Assembly: GCA_034509495.1 (NCBI GenBank)
Contig: CM067507.1
Coordinates: 24,457,239 to 24,521,238 of the forward strand
Reading direction: 5' to 3'
DNA from: Acestrorhynchus altus
Lineage: Eukaryota; Chordata; Actinopteri; Characiformes; Acestrorhynchidae
Length of the DNA stretch: 64,000 nucleotides
Positions within the stretch are counted from its first letter, which is position 1. Every line of letters begins with the position of its first letter. Below, in pieces: positions 25,480 through 35,159 of the stretch. The notes below the pieces were generated by a model, which did not search any database, had not been told where the DNA came from, and was given only the letters and a program-made list of their open reading frames with translations. The translations under genes and the position numbers were made by a program.

Positions 25480-25672
25480 CAGCAGGAATCCAGTAGAGCA
25501 CCAGGAATCCAGTAGAGCACAATGAGAGCAGCAGGGATCCAGTAGAGCAGCAGGGATCCAGTAGAGCACCATGAGAGCAGCAGGGATCCAGTAGAGCACC
25601 ATGAGAGCAGCAGGGATCCAGTAGAGCACCATGAGAGCAGCAGGGATCCAGTAGAGCACCAGGGATCCAGTA
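25480..25672. repeat. 30-bp minisatellite
   Basis: A 30-bp unit (atgagagcagcagggatcca followed by gtagagcacc) is repeated almost perfectly about four times, flanked by shorter related units such as ggaatccagtagagcacca. Because 30 is a multiple of three, the minus strand reads an open decapeptide repeat with period WIPAALMVLY. That open frame is a by-product of the period and there is no reason to call it a gene. Confidence 0.9.
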
Positions 25673-26418
25673 GCAGAAGTTATAGAATTTGAAAATTAAA
25701 AATTTCAGGTCTGGAACAGTTTTGGAAGAAAGAAATATCACCAAAACCTTTTGGAAAATTAATGAAATTGTGTCAGTTGAAGAAAAAATCAAATAATTGA
25801 GAAAATAAAGCCTGTCAACATTACGATTCCCTGTACCACATGCAGTGCTTCCCTCTCATCCACCATCAAACAAGGGCCCATTTGAAGTGCTGTGTCCAGA
25901 AATGAAGCCCTGACTGTGAAAACACCAGGCTGCTTTTTCGGCTCATGTTCAAGGACAGACAGCTGCCAGATTTATATGTGTACCTTTGGACTTGCTTCTT
26001 ATTTTAAGAAACAAACGTTGTCCACAGTATCGAAGCTAAGATGTTATATCATGCTGTCTGAAGAAAGCATGAACCACTTTACAGTCTGAACAGCTGGACA
26101 TGCACGTCCCACATGACTTCTCATTTTTAGTTGCGATATATGTAGAATTTTGACCTTGATTTTAATCTTATTTTTAATGTCTACACATATGTTTAGTGAA
26201 TGTATAGCCAATAACAATTGCCTCAAACGCAGGGAAAAGACATGTAAATTTACTGTTAGAAAAGTGTATTAACCCTGCAGTAGAGCACCCTAACTGATTA
26301 CTGGAAATGTGAGGGTTTATGCTTTGTGCACACAGCTGAGGTGTGTTCTCTTAGTAATGAACCAGTTGATGCTGATAACAGGCTGCATTGTAGTTTTATA
26401 TGGCGTTATTTTTCAGGC

Positions 26419-26463
26419 ATGTGTTCAGAGCTGCATTTCTTGTGTCTGAGGAGTCGTGCGTGA
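26419..26463 (+). promoter_or_regulatory. possible upstream ORF overlapping the TCAIM start
   Basis: ATG at 26419 opens a 14-codon frame ending in TGA at 26461-26463. That TGA shares its last base with the proposed TCAIM ATG (TGATG). It matters only if the message includes this stretch. A good acceptor (ttatttttcag, ending 26416) suggests a 5' exon may begin at 26417. Confidence 0.35.
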
Positions 26464-26491
26464 TGTCAGTGTGCACCTTCCTTCGTATGAG
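26463..26491 (+). CDS. tcaim: TCAIM coding exon 1 (29 nt)
   Basis: ATG followed by SVCTFLRM and the first two bases of an Arg codon, then a GT donor (atgag|gttggt). Its phase exactly fits the acceptor at 27132. The C-x-x-LR-MR-L spacing resembles the start of human TCAIM. G at -3 supports the start. The alternative in-frame ATG at 26400 would give MALFFRHVFRAAFLV, which also looks like a mitochondrial presequence. Confidence 0.65.
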
Positions 26492-29400
26492 GTTGGTTGA
26501 TTTTTACAAAATAAAAACAAAATATATTGTGTTTACTCCAATATGCTGTAAATTCAGAAATAATAGCTATGTGTTAAAGATAGCTGCCCTCACCTCCCTG
26601 TTGGGGAAAAAAAAACAGCTTGGCTGACCAGCTTAACTCCTGACCAGCTTTGATTCTGTTTTGAATTTGATGATGTAGCTGGTCCACCAACATGATCAGC
26701 CATGATCAGCCTGTCCACCAGTCAACCAGTATGACAAAGTAGGACTTGACGATATACAGTATATCGATATTGACATATAAACAGAGCAGTATGTGGAATG
26801 AACATGACTTGGTGTGTACAAAGAAGAATTGAGGATCAAATTTCAATATGTTTTGGTACAGATCAAGTGATAAAAGATTCCGTCTATCTTATCGTATATC
26901 ATATATATCACACATTGCCATTCAACTAGAATATATCAGGATATGATTTGTTCATATTGTCCAGCCCTATGACCAATTTGTTTGACCAGTGTTACCACCT
27001 TGACCAACAAAGACCAGATTAAACCAGCAAAAGCTGATATTGAGCTTTGGTTTTTTACTGCATTTATTGTTTTACATATACTGTTGTGATTTTGTTTTAT
27101 GGTCAGTAAATCACTATTGTAACATATTCAGGCTTGGTGGAAGATGCTGTGCTGCTCATATAGTTCAAAAGAGAGCTTTATCGGGAGCAGATGCTGTGAA
27201 CGCACTCAGACCCTTTTACTTTGCGGTGCACCCTGACTTCTTTGGTCAGCATCCAAGAGAAAGGGTAAGAGATTAATGGGTTGTGGAACTGTTATGTCTT
27301 TGAAGACCTGTGGTCTCTGGAGCAGAGCGTGTTAATGCTGTTGAAAACGATTTAATTCTATAAGTGTGTTTAAATGTGTTTGCATCCTTTACAGTTTGTC
27401 AAGCACTTTTTTTGCTCTGATTTGCAGGAAGTGAATGAAAACTCTCTAAAAAGGTTAAATGGCTACTTGGAGAATCTTCAGAAGCCAGGTGTGAGGTCAC
27501 TCAAACCTACAAAGCTCACTTTTTATGTCCGGGACACAAAGGAAAAAAAAGACAGTGAGAGTGACCTGCTGCAGTCTGGTATGTTTAATGTTTCCCTAAT
27601 TGGAGATTGCCTGATCAGTACAGGCTGTGACTCTTCTTATGGTTCTTAATTTGAAGTTGAAAGACTTCTGTAGGTCAGCATGAATTACACTCTTCTACTG
27701 CTGGACTGGTCTGTTTGTGTCTAAGATTGTAGTTGCAATGTAGATGCCAATTTGCAGTGTGTAGTCTTTTGTTCTGTCCCAGTTAAATTTGACTGTTTTA
27801 AATATTACTTTGGTGTTCTGTTACATTTTAAAGATGGTCCTTCAATGCTAAACCTTTTACTGAGCATTCCATATGTGCCTCAAAAAATGTCCCACAAAAG
27901 TTTCATAATGCTCACACACAAGCAGGTGGAGAATTTATTGTGGGATTTTAGAAGGCCGGTTGTTTAAGTTGTGAATATCAGAACATCTGTATCCATCTGT
28001 TTTCCAGGTTTTCGATCAGTTACTTTCACTCTGCAGTCTAAGGATGTCTTGAGCACAGTGATGGAAGTTTTGAAGTCCTGTAGTTTGTCTGTGGAGCACA
28101 TGCAGGGTCTGCTCAAAGCCAGAGCAGAAAACAAAAACTCACCACAGCAAGGTGGGATTCCTTTCTACCGGCCCATAAAATGGGATAAGACGTACTACAG
28201 CTTCACAGGGTACAGAGACCCAGAGCAGGAGTTAGAGCAGGCAAAGAAAATGGAGACTACCCTCAGGTAATCCAGCCATATTTACATATTTACTACATAT
28301 TTATTTTGGCCTTTGAGATCTATCTAATCCTTTCCTTGATTATAATTGAGAAGTTGTAAGTATTCAGTAATTAGTAACACCCCCTTTGTCAGAAATCACA
28401 GCTTTTGATGAATTTTTTGTAGCTGGTTTTATAGTTGGTACAAGAAGTTAGTTCAAGTTTAAAGAGTCAAGGAATTTGTGAAGCTTGGAAACGTGATAGA
28501 AATGACAGTCCCCAATTGCAGTTTATCATACAGTCAAAGTTGCTTAAACAACAGCACCAGCAGACCTTCAAATAAGTACTGGTTATGGGGCTTATAGTAT
28601 ATCTATAGTATATGACTTGCTATTAATTGAAATAAAGTGTTCACTCAACATCATGCTACTCTGTTATTCCAGTCTGTGGTTGCAGAATAATGAACCAGAG
28701 GCCACGAAAAAGCAGAATGCCAGTGTGCCTCGGCGAGCAGAGCTGAAAAGACTGAAGAGAGAGCTCATTGAGAAACTGGGCCTTCTTGAAATCAGGTCAG
28801 CTGGAGGGTCAAGAAACTTAATTTTGAACCGTTTGGTGAATACCCACCAATAAAAAGTTATGGAACCTGAAAAGTTTTTTTTTGCAGTGGGAAAGAAAGA
28901 CCAATACTGCTGTGAGTGTATGACATACCTATGACATCCCATTTTCCCCAATGTGGTCTTCTACATCTTATTGCCAAAAGTTGATCCATTTTTATGGTGA
29001 AAAACATCTTACATAGGTAGTCTATACGCTGCATCATTGTCTCACTTCTGTTTATTGACACTGTGCAACACCCTCTGTTGATGACATGTTCTGCGATGTA
29101 ACCTTGGTGCTCCTCAACCTGGTGTAAACATGGGCTGGTTTGCTGAAAAGCACCAAGGTTCTTAAAATCCTGAACTGTACCAGTCGAAGAGTTCTTTTGA
29201 TGGAAAAGCGCTAATTGATCATTTAAAGGTCAATATAAATAATATGTGGCAACTGCCATAATAGATGACAGTTATTATTTTATTTATGAGGTTTGCAAAT
29301 CTTTTCAATATGAATTCTAGTGTTGAGTTCTAAGTATAGCCCTGTCCATGCAGGGTCATCAGGTTGAATCAAATTTGTGTTGAAACAATTGTGTGCATTT

Positions 29401-29929
29401 TGTCCTCCAACCTGTAGGTGGCAACGTAGATGGGGAGTTGCACACAGGTGCTGTCAGCTACAGAGTCTCAGTCGCCTGGCTTTACAGAGCCCAGAAGCCA
29501 TGCTCAATCTGAGAGGTACTGTGTCCAAAGTACAAAGCCATTTTACATGACTCAGAACTGCCATTCAAAATGGAATCACTTGTCAGAATATTAATGGCTG
29601 TAATTATAGAGTAATAACTTTAGCAAGGATATTTTACATATCAGTGTATTTTCCTAATTTCTTCTTGTATTTTTTATTAAATTAACTGTTATTTATTTTA
29701 CATGAAATATGAAAGATTTTTGGATATCATTTATACTGTACAGATTTAATTTATCTGCAAACTAATTGGTTTATGTTACTAAAAATTTTGAATTGACTTT
29801 TTGTACATTTAAATTTTCAACCCCACAGGACACACAGTAGTTTTCACAGACCAGTCAGGGATGAATGCCTCAGGCCATGTGATGTTGGGGACAATGGACG
29901 TACATCATCAGTGGACAAAAGTAAAATAT

Positions 29930-29996
<67 letters not shown>

Positions 29997-31097
29997 CATA
30001 CACACACACACTTATTGACATTTATTGATACCCCTGACATCTGTGTCAGCAAATTTTGCAGTCTGAGTCTGTGTGTCTTTGCATGTTTGCAGCTTTTCCA
30101 GCGGTTACCTAGTTACTGCAGTCTGTTCCAACAGACAGTGTGGCTAAAAGACAGGATCAGTTTCCTCTTAGGGGGCATTCAGGTGATCCATATGGAGCGG
30201 GTGGGTCCAGTTTTGCCTTTGGAAGAGCATTACAGAATCCTCAACAACTTCCACATTAGACTGCTTCCCCATCGTCTTGCCCTGCACCCCCGCAGCCTAC
30301 AGGGTCTCACCATGACCCTGGAGAAGTAAGACCAGGTTTCTTGTTTTTGTAGTTTTTGTGAATGATTACTGCCTTTTTATGATCTATGATCTATAAGGAC
30401 TAACACTAATATCACTCGTTCAGTGATTTAGTTTACATTACCACCTATGACAGTAGTCCGTTTACTGTCTGAACATGCTGTTTGTGTCTTTTCTGCTCTA
30501 AACCTCAGTGTTCAGCAATAGACTTAATAAACCCCTGTGCACTGCATTTTTGACTCAGTCGCAATACCGTGTCTTATGGTTGCCATAGCGACCGTTCTAC
30601 TCCCAGGCTCCATGAGATGGGGCACTTCATCATCCCGACAGTGTGTGACCCTGCCCACTTGCAGAACTTCCTGCAAAGCCATGCTCAGGAGGCCCGTAGA
30701 CGCATTCAGCACAAGGACCAGTGAGTGCTAATGTGGCTAGTGTACACTTATTAAAAGCAAGCAAATTGAATCGAATGGTCCTGGCTTCCTTTTATGCCAT
30801 TTTCTTCATTCATTAGAAAGGTTGTCCATATATGCTATTCTCAGTTCAGCTGATTCTGTGTCTACATGCAGGTTAGAGGCTGAGGAGGAGGATGTGATGT
30901 CAAGCTGTGTTCAGGGCTTGTCTTTGCGCAGTCTCTCCAAAGAGTCCAGTGTGTCCAGCAGTCAGATGATCCCGTGCTGCAAACGACTGATGGAAGAAAG
31001 GTCCCCTCATATGCAGGGCCTGCACCTCCGTGTCTCGCATTTTTACTCTGTCATGCAGGACGGAGATCTGTGTATTCCCTGGGATTGGAAGGGTTGA
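26463..31097 (+). CDS. tcaim: TCAIM, T-cell activation inhibitor, mitochondrial (10 coding exons)
   Basis: Exons: 26463-26491, 27132-27264, 27428-27578, 28008-28266, 28673-28795, 29418-29515, 29829-29920, 30093-30325, 30589-30720, 30872-31097. All have GT-AG introns and compatible phases, giving 491 residues (human about 496). The N-terminus is Arg-rich without acidic residues until D30, consistent with mitochondrial import. Residues 35-54 (ALRPFYFAVHPDFFGQHP core) hold an HPD at 43-45 in a J-like DUF4460 region. The central and C-terminal part is the DUF4461 region (DQSGMNASGHVMLGTMDVHH at about 270-290, FYSVMQDGDLCIPW near the end). The family is mitochondrial and linked to control of T-cell activation and of 2-oxoglutarate dehydrogenase level. 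No in-frame stops or frameshifts were seen. The first exon is the least certain; an in-frame ATG at 26400 would add 21 residues. Confidence 0.93.
26739..26970. mobile_element. small inverted-repeat element, copy 2 (TCAIM intron 1)
   Basis: Starts aggacttgacgatatac and ends ttcatattgtccagcccta. It shares tatcgatattgacatataaacagagca and atatatcaggatatgattt-type blocks with copy 1. It sits inside a stretch of accagc/gctggt foldback repeat (26625-26735 and 26972-27030), interrupting it. Confidence 0.65.
27132..27264 (+). CDS. tcaim: TCAIM coding exon 2
   Basis: Acceptor acatattcag, donor aagg|gtaaga. Encodes residues 10-54 including the RALSGADAVNALRPFYFAVH block and the HPD. Confidence 0.93.
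27428..27578 (+). CDS. tcaim: TCAIM coding exon 3
   Basis: Acceptor gatttgcag, donor tctg|gtatgt. Encodes the VNENSLKRLNGYLENLQKPG block, about residues 55-105. Confidence 0.95.
28008..28266 (+). CDS. tcaim: TCAIM coding exon 4
   Basis: Acceptor tgttttccag, donor ctcag|gtaatc. Encodes residues 105-191, including PIKWDKTYYSFTGYRDPE. Confidence 0.95.
28673..28795 (+). CDS. tcaim: TCAIM coding exon 5
   Basis: Acceptor gttattccag, donor atcag|gtcagc. Encodes residues 191-232, a Lys/Glu-rich helical stretch (RRAELKRLKRELIEKLG). Confidence 0.95.
29418..29515 (+). CDS. tcaim: TCAIM coding exon 6
   Basis: Acceptor caacctgtag, donor agag|gtactg. Encodes WQRRWGVAHRCCQLQSLSRL, residues 232-265. Confidence 0.95.
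29829..29920 (+). CDS. tcaim: TCAIM coding exon 7
   Basis: Acceptor accccacag, donor acaaaa|gtaaaa. Encodes HTVVFTDQSGMNASGHVMLG and following, to residue 295. The next intron carries an (AT)n tract at 29936-29993. Confidence 0.95.
29936..30010. repeat. (AT)n microsatellite in TCAIM intron 7
   Basis: About 27 AT units followed by catacatacacacacaca. Confidence 0.95.
30093..30325 (+). CDS. tcaim: TCAIM coding exon 8
   Basis: Acceptor catgtttgcag, donor gagaa|gtaaga. Encodes residues 296-373, starting LFQRLPSYCSLFQ and including FLLGGIQVIH. Confidence 0.95.
30589..30720 (+). CDS. tcaim: TCAIM coding exon 9
   Basis: Acceptor gttgccatag, donor gacca|gtgagt. Encodes DRSTPRLHEMGHFIIPTVCD and following, residues 373-417. 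The acceptor has a weak pyrimidine tract. A second acceptor (ctcccag, exon from 30607) keeps frame but would drop six residues that match the human protein in spacing. Confidence 0.85.
30872..31097 (+). CDS. tcaim: TCAIM last coding exon
   Basis: Acceptor tctacatgcag. Encodes residues 417-491, an acidic start followed by SSQMIPCCKRLMEE and the conserved HFYSVMQDGDLCIPWDW end, then TGA at 31095-31097. Confidence 0.96.
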
Positions 31098-31937
31098 TGC
31101 ACACTACACATACAGCATCAAGTAAAGGGTGCTTGTGCCGTAAATCAGTATATTGGTTCTGATAAGTTTAAATGTGCTTTGTAAAAGCACTTAAACTAAG
31201 GACTATGTAGGTTGCCATTAGCCACATGCTGTGTAGAGTGTTTGTGCAATCAGTGTATTTACAGTCTCGTAAGAGACTGGTTATTGGATGTAAAACATTA
31301 TTTTAGTGTGGACTTTTTTATGACTCAACTGCTTGATCCTTTATTACAATTTCAAATCTTTCTGTCACAAGTCTTGGCTAAAAGGAGGGAATAGCTTTTC
31401 AGTATTAGTGAATTACACTGCCTAAAACCACAGCAGTGTGTGTAATTCACCGGTTTTCCACTAGATGGAAGTCATCTACAGTAATCGGGGAGCTTCACTG
31501 AACATGTAGCAGAAAAATAGAATTAATTCCACTAACAATATTTAAAAATGAACGTTTTCTGTTTCATTCTCATGATGTACTGTGAATCAAAGCTACAAAT
31601 GACTAACAAACTGCAGGCAGAAAACTGACATGTTTACTAGGAGCTCATGCTTATGAAACTGTCAGTAGAATTTCATTTTTATTCCTGGTCCTACAAGCTG
31701 TCAACACATGCAGATCGTTACTGCAAACTGTGAGCAGGGTTGTAGCTTTGCAGCCATACAAGGCTCAATTTATGAACAGTACGAAGCACAAATCTGTTCA
31801 AATTTGTGAGCTGTTTGGTGACTATTTCAGCTCAGAGAAACTTGCCAAAAGGATTTAAAGAAGTGAACAGGGTGTTTTGTTGACTAAATGTATGAGAACG
31901 TGAATGCTGCTCTTTATAATATTCTGTAAACCATGAA

Positions 31938-31939
<2 letters not shown>

Positions 31940-31987
<48 letters not shown>
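31940..31987. repeat. (GT)n microsatellite
   Basis: About 24 GT units. Confidence 0.96.
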
Positions 31988-31988
<1 letters not shown>

Positions 31989-32093
31989 ATATGGTCCCTA
32001 GCACAAAATGTAAACCACAACTGTAAGTTTAATAAATTGTTTAATGTTCTGTGTTTTCTTAGAGCTGATGAGACTAATGAAGTTGATGGAATT

Positions 32094-32099
32094 AATAAA
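32094..32099 (+). terminator. candidate TCAIM polyadenylation signal
   Basis: AATAAA about 1 kb after the stop, with a T-rich downstream region (gtaattctttttt). A second AATAAA at 32031 is an alternative. Confidence 0.4.
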
Positions 32100-32694
32100 G
32101 CAGTATTCTAGTACAACCTCATCTGTAATTCTTTTTTACACACCAGTTCATCCAGGAAGTGGTGACAAACTCCAAGACAGTCTGTAGCCCTATTCAAATT
32201 TAATTACATTATTTGGGGGGTTGTAATAAAGATTTTACATGGTGATTAAACTTTCACACCTGGGCAGCCATAAAATTACCCAGAGACTATGTATGTTTAA
32301 TTCCATCGGGGCTAATAAATAAGTACATCAATCAAAATTATAAAATTAATTATGTAAATGTAGGAATAAAAAAGTTTCAAACCTATTTTGTAGGTTGTAT
32401 ATATGTTTTTATCAGTATAGCTCATTAAAATCTGAAATCCAGAATCTCACATTATTAGAGTATTTAATTTGAGGTTTGAATAAATGATCTACATTAACCC
32501 TTTGACGCATGATGGTCACTACAGAGGTCATCTATTCAGTTAGATTTTTAGGATCTGGAGTGTTTCTGGAATTTCATTAATTCACTTATCAGGGCAATGG
32601 ACTGTGGTTCATGTTTTTTTCATTGTCAGATCAGTATATGTTGGAGCATAATTTTTAGCATAATATTATTTTTAATATTTCCATTTTACTTCAG

Positions 32695-33000
32695 GTCCAT
32701 TCTGATGGAGTTTGAGAGGTTCTGCAAAGAAGAATGGGAAACACTTCCCAAAAGTGTTCCAAGCTTGTAGCATCATACTTAAAAAGACTTAAGGCTGTAA
32801 TTGTTGCCAAAGCTGCTTCAACAAACTACTCAGCAAAGGCTATGAATACTTATGTTATATTTTTGTGTTTTATGTTTTAAAAATTTGCAAAGATTTCAAA
32901 CTTCAAACTGTCACTTAGCCATTGTGAGGTATTATGTAAAGAATGTTGAGGGGCAAAAATGAATTTAATACATTTTGCAATATAGCCATATGTCACTTTG
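32695..33000 (+). mobile_element. Tc1-like element 3' end (relic)
   Basis: Carries the end of a Tc1-like transposase region and its flank: ctgtaattgttgccaaagctg, gctatgaatacttatgtta, atttgcaaagatttcaaac and aaaatgaatttaatacattttg. These words occur in this order in many fish Tc1-like elements. No intact frame remains and no 5' part is visible. Confidence 0.6.
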
Positions 33001-33084
33001 TACATAAACCCACAGGCTGCATTTGTTATCATTGGGGTCTTTAAAATGCCAACCTGAAGAAAGTCACTCCAACTCATCTTCCAA

Positions 33085-33690
33085 CTTCCAACGCATCACT
33101 TGTACAACACAGGGAACACAAACGCTGGACCACTGTTACACCACCTTCTGGGAGGTGTACAAAACCTGACACCGCCAGTGTCAGAAGCATGTGGCAGGGG
33201 TTAAACACAATTAAAGGGAATTCTCACTCTCTGAGCAGCACCAGTGTAACACTTCCAGACAAGCTAAACTCCTTCTATGCTTGTTTTGAAGCAAATCGGA
33301 GCGAGCCCATGAAGAAGGCAAGGTCCACTACGGAGTCCAACCCATTCTTTGTCTCTGTAGCTGATGGCGCAGATCCTTTAAGCATGTCAACACAGCGTCC
33401 TGATGTACTGGTGCCAGGAAAACAACCTCTCACTTTAAAAGTCAGCAAGACCATGGAGCTGATGGTGGACTTCAGGAAGCAGGAGAGAGCACTCCCATCA
33501 CCATCAATAGGACAACTGTGGAGAGGGTCAGCAGCATCAAGTTCCTTAGTGTTTACATCTCTGAGGAGCTAACATGGTCAACGACTGTCTCCCACTGCAC
33601 CCACCAAAGACTTTCTCCCACTGTACCCACCAAAGACTGTCTCCCACTGTACCCACCAAAGGGTTGTGACAATAAACTGATTTGATTTGT
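33085..33690 (+). mobile_element. LINE polymerase fragment, internally deleted
   Basis: Reads LPDKLNSFYACFEANRSEP near 33262, then, after a deletion, TMELMVDFRKQE near 33453. Both are typical words of fish non-LTR polymerases (…LNSFYARFE… and …ELVVDFRR…). The YADD catalytic box is missing. The 3' end has three tandem copies of about 27 bp (actgtctcccactgtaccca then ccaaag) at 33583-33662 and a LINE-style tail, aataaactgatttgatttg. Dead element; the clade is unresolved. Confidence 0.75.
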
Positions 33691-33699
33691 TTTGATTTG

Positions 33700-34875
33700 A
33701 AATGTGGTATTAGACAACTCAAATTCTAAGCTCGGTTTGTAAATATAAAGATCCATCATGTGCATTATTAGTTCACTGCAATGGAAAGCAAAAGCATTTT
33801 ATAGACAGGTTGTATGTTACTAGATCCCAGAAATGTGGTACCTTGAGGTCTTCCAATGGCTAAACAGAGAGACCTCCCAGTGCTAGCTTTCTTGACATGG
33901 TTGTGGAAAGTTTGTGCATCATCGCTTTCTCATCTTTCTTGTTAACTTTGCTGTTCAGGTGTTGTGGAAAACATTTTGTAGGCATATCACTGCTGTCTTC
34001 ATGCATACTGTTAAAATAACTTAATTCAGTCTCTAATTTATAGTTTTGTTTAGGCAAAGGAAAGATTTCTGCTTTTCTATCCAGGTATACACTTAGTCTG
34101 GCCAGGTCATAGATATAGGACAACTGAACCCATCCATGGATTCCAAGGTTTTGAATATAGCCCTTGTAAATGTAGAGCTATAACTGACTCCTTCCGGGTG
34201 TCATTTCAGATGCACCTCTGCATGCAGATGCAAGTTTAAATTTAATTATTGAAAAGACAATATTAACATTTAAACACATTATGCATTAGACTTCCATTTT
34301 CAGTTTGTATTTTTAAAGCTCTCATTCTACCTAATTTTCTTCTTTTTCTTAGAAGCAACTGCAGGCTTTCTGAGAAATATAAAGGTTCTGTATATTCGGG
34401 TGGTAATGTTGGTAATGGTTCTGCTTTTTCTGAGTGAGCCAGTGTGTTTCTTTTTAGTGTTAATCTCTTTAGCCTCTTATTCATTTTAAAGTAATAGTAG
34501 GTTGTTCAGTTAGTGCGGAACCCCCTCTGAGTTCAAGTGCATGTCTGTAGGCACTGGCATTAAATCTTGAGCCTCCTTGAACTCTGTGACATGTAATAGT
34601 TAGCGTGCATTAGGGTCCTGTCCAAACGACAGAGAAAGGAACACTTATGTTGAATTACCACTGGAGTAAAGTCCATTTCATCTGCTGCCTGAGAAAAGGC
34701 AACAGTGCATGAGCAATGATGCAATATAAATACTTTATCAAAGGGACTTAATGCCAAACCATTTTTGGTTATACAGTGACATGCCATGTGTCATGGAATA
34801 GTAGTACTAGTACATCAAAAAAAAAGGAAAAAATAAATACTGTTAAAAAGGGTTGTGTTTTAATTAAAAATATAA
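33700..34875. other. gene-free spacer
   Basis: No supported feature in this AT-rich stretch. Confidence 0.6.
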
Positions 34876-34879
34876 ACTG

Positions 34880-35155
34880 CCTTATATTTTATATTAATTG
34901 CATTTTAAAGTGATGTATTTCAAGCCTTTTTGTTTAAAGTTGATACTGTGATTAGTAATCTATTCAATTTTAACAAACATTTTCTAATAATTTGAGATTC
35001 TGAATTTCTGGTTATGAGCTACGTGCAAAACTGATCAACCATGAAACAAAAAAGGCTTGAAAAGTCACTGTATGTGTAATGAATATAAAATATGACAGTT
35101 TATCTTTCTGAATGAAATTGTGATCCCAATGAGCTTCTTAATGATATTCACATTT
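34880..35155. repeat. dispersed repeat, copy B
   Basis: Homologous to 21800-22085, same orientation, with shared blocks listed there. Confidence 0.75.
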
Positions 35156-35159
35156 CATC

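Larger units (their letters stand above)
31098..32140 (+). other. TCAIM 3' untranslated region / downstream
   Basis: AT-rich DNA with a (GT)n tract at 31940-31987. AATAAA hexamers at 32031-32036 and 32094-32099 are the first good polyadenylation signals after the stop. The second is followed by a T-rich stretch. Confidence 0.5.

Noticed and set aside
25195..25792. Long minus-strand frames with a repeated WIPAALMVLY peptide
   Set aside because: They are produced by the 30-bp minisatellite, whose period is a multiple of three; flanks show no coding features.
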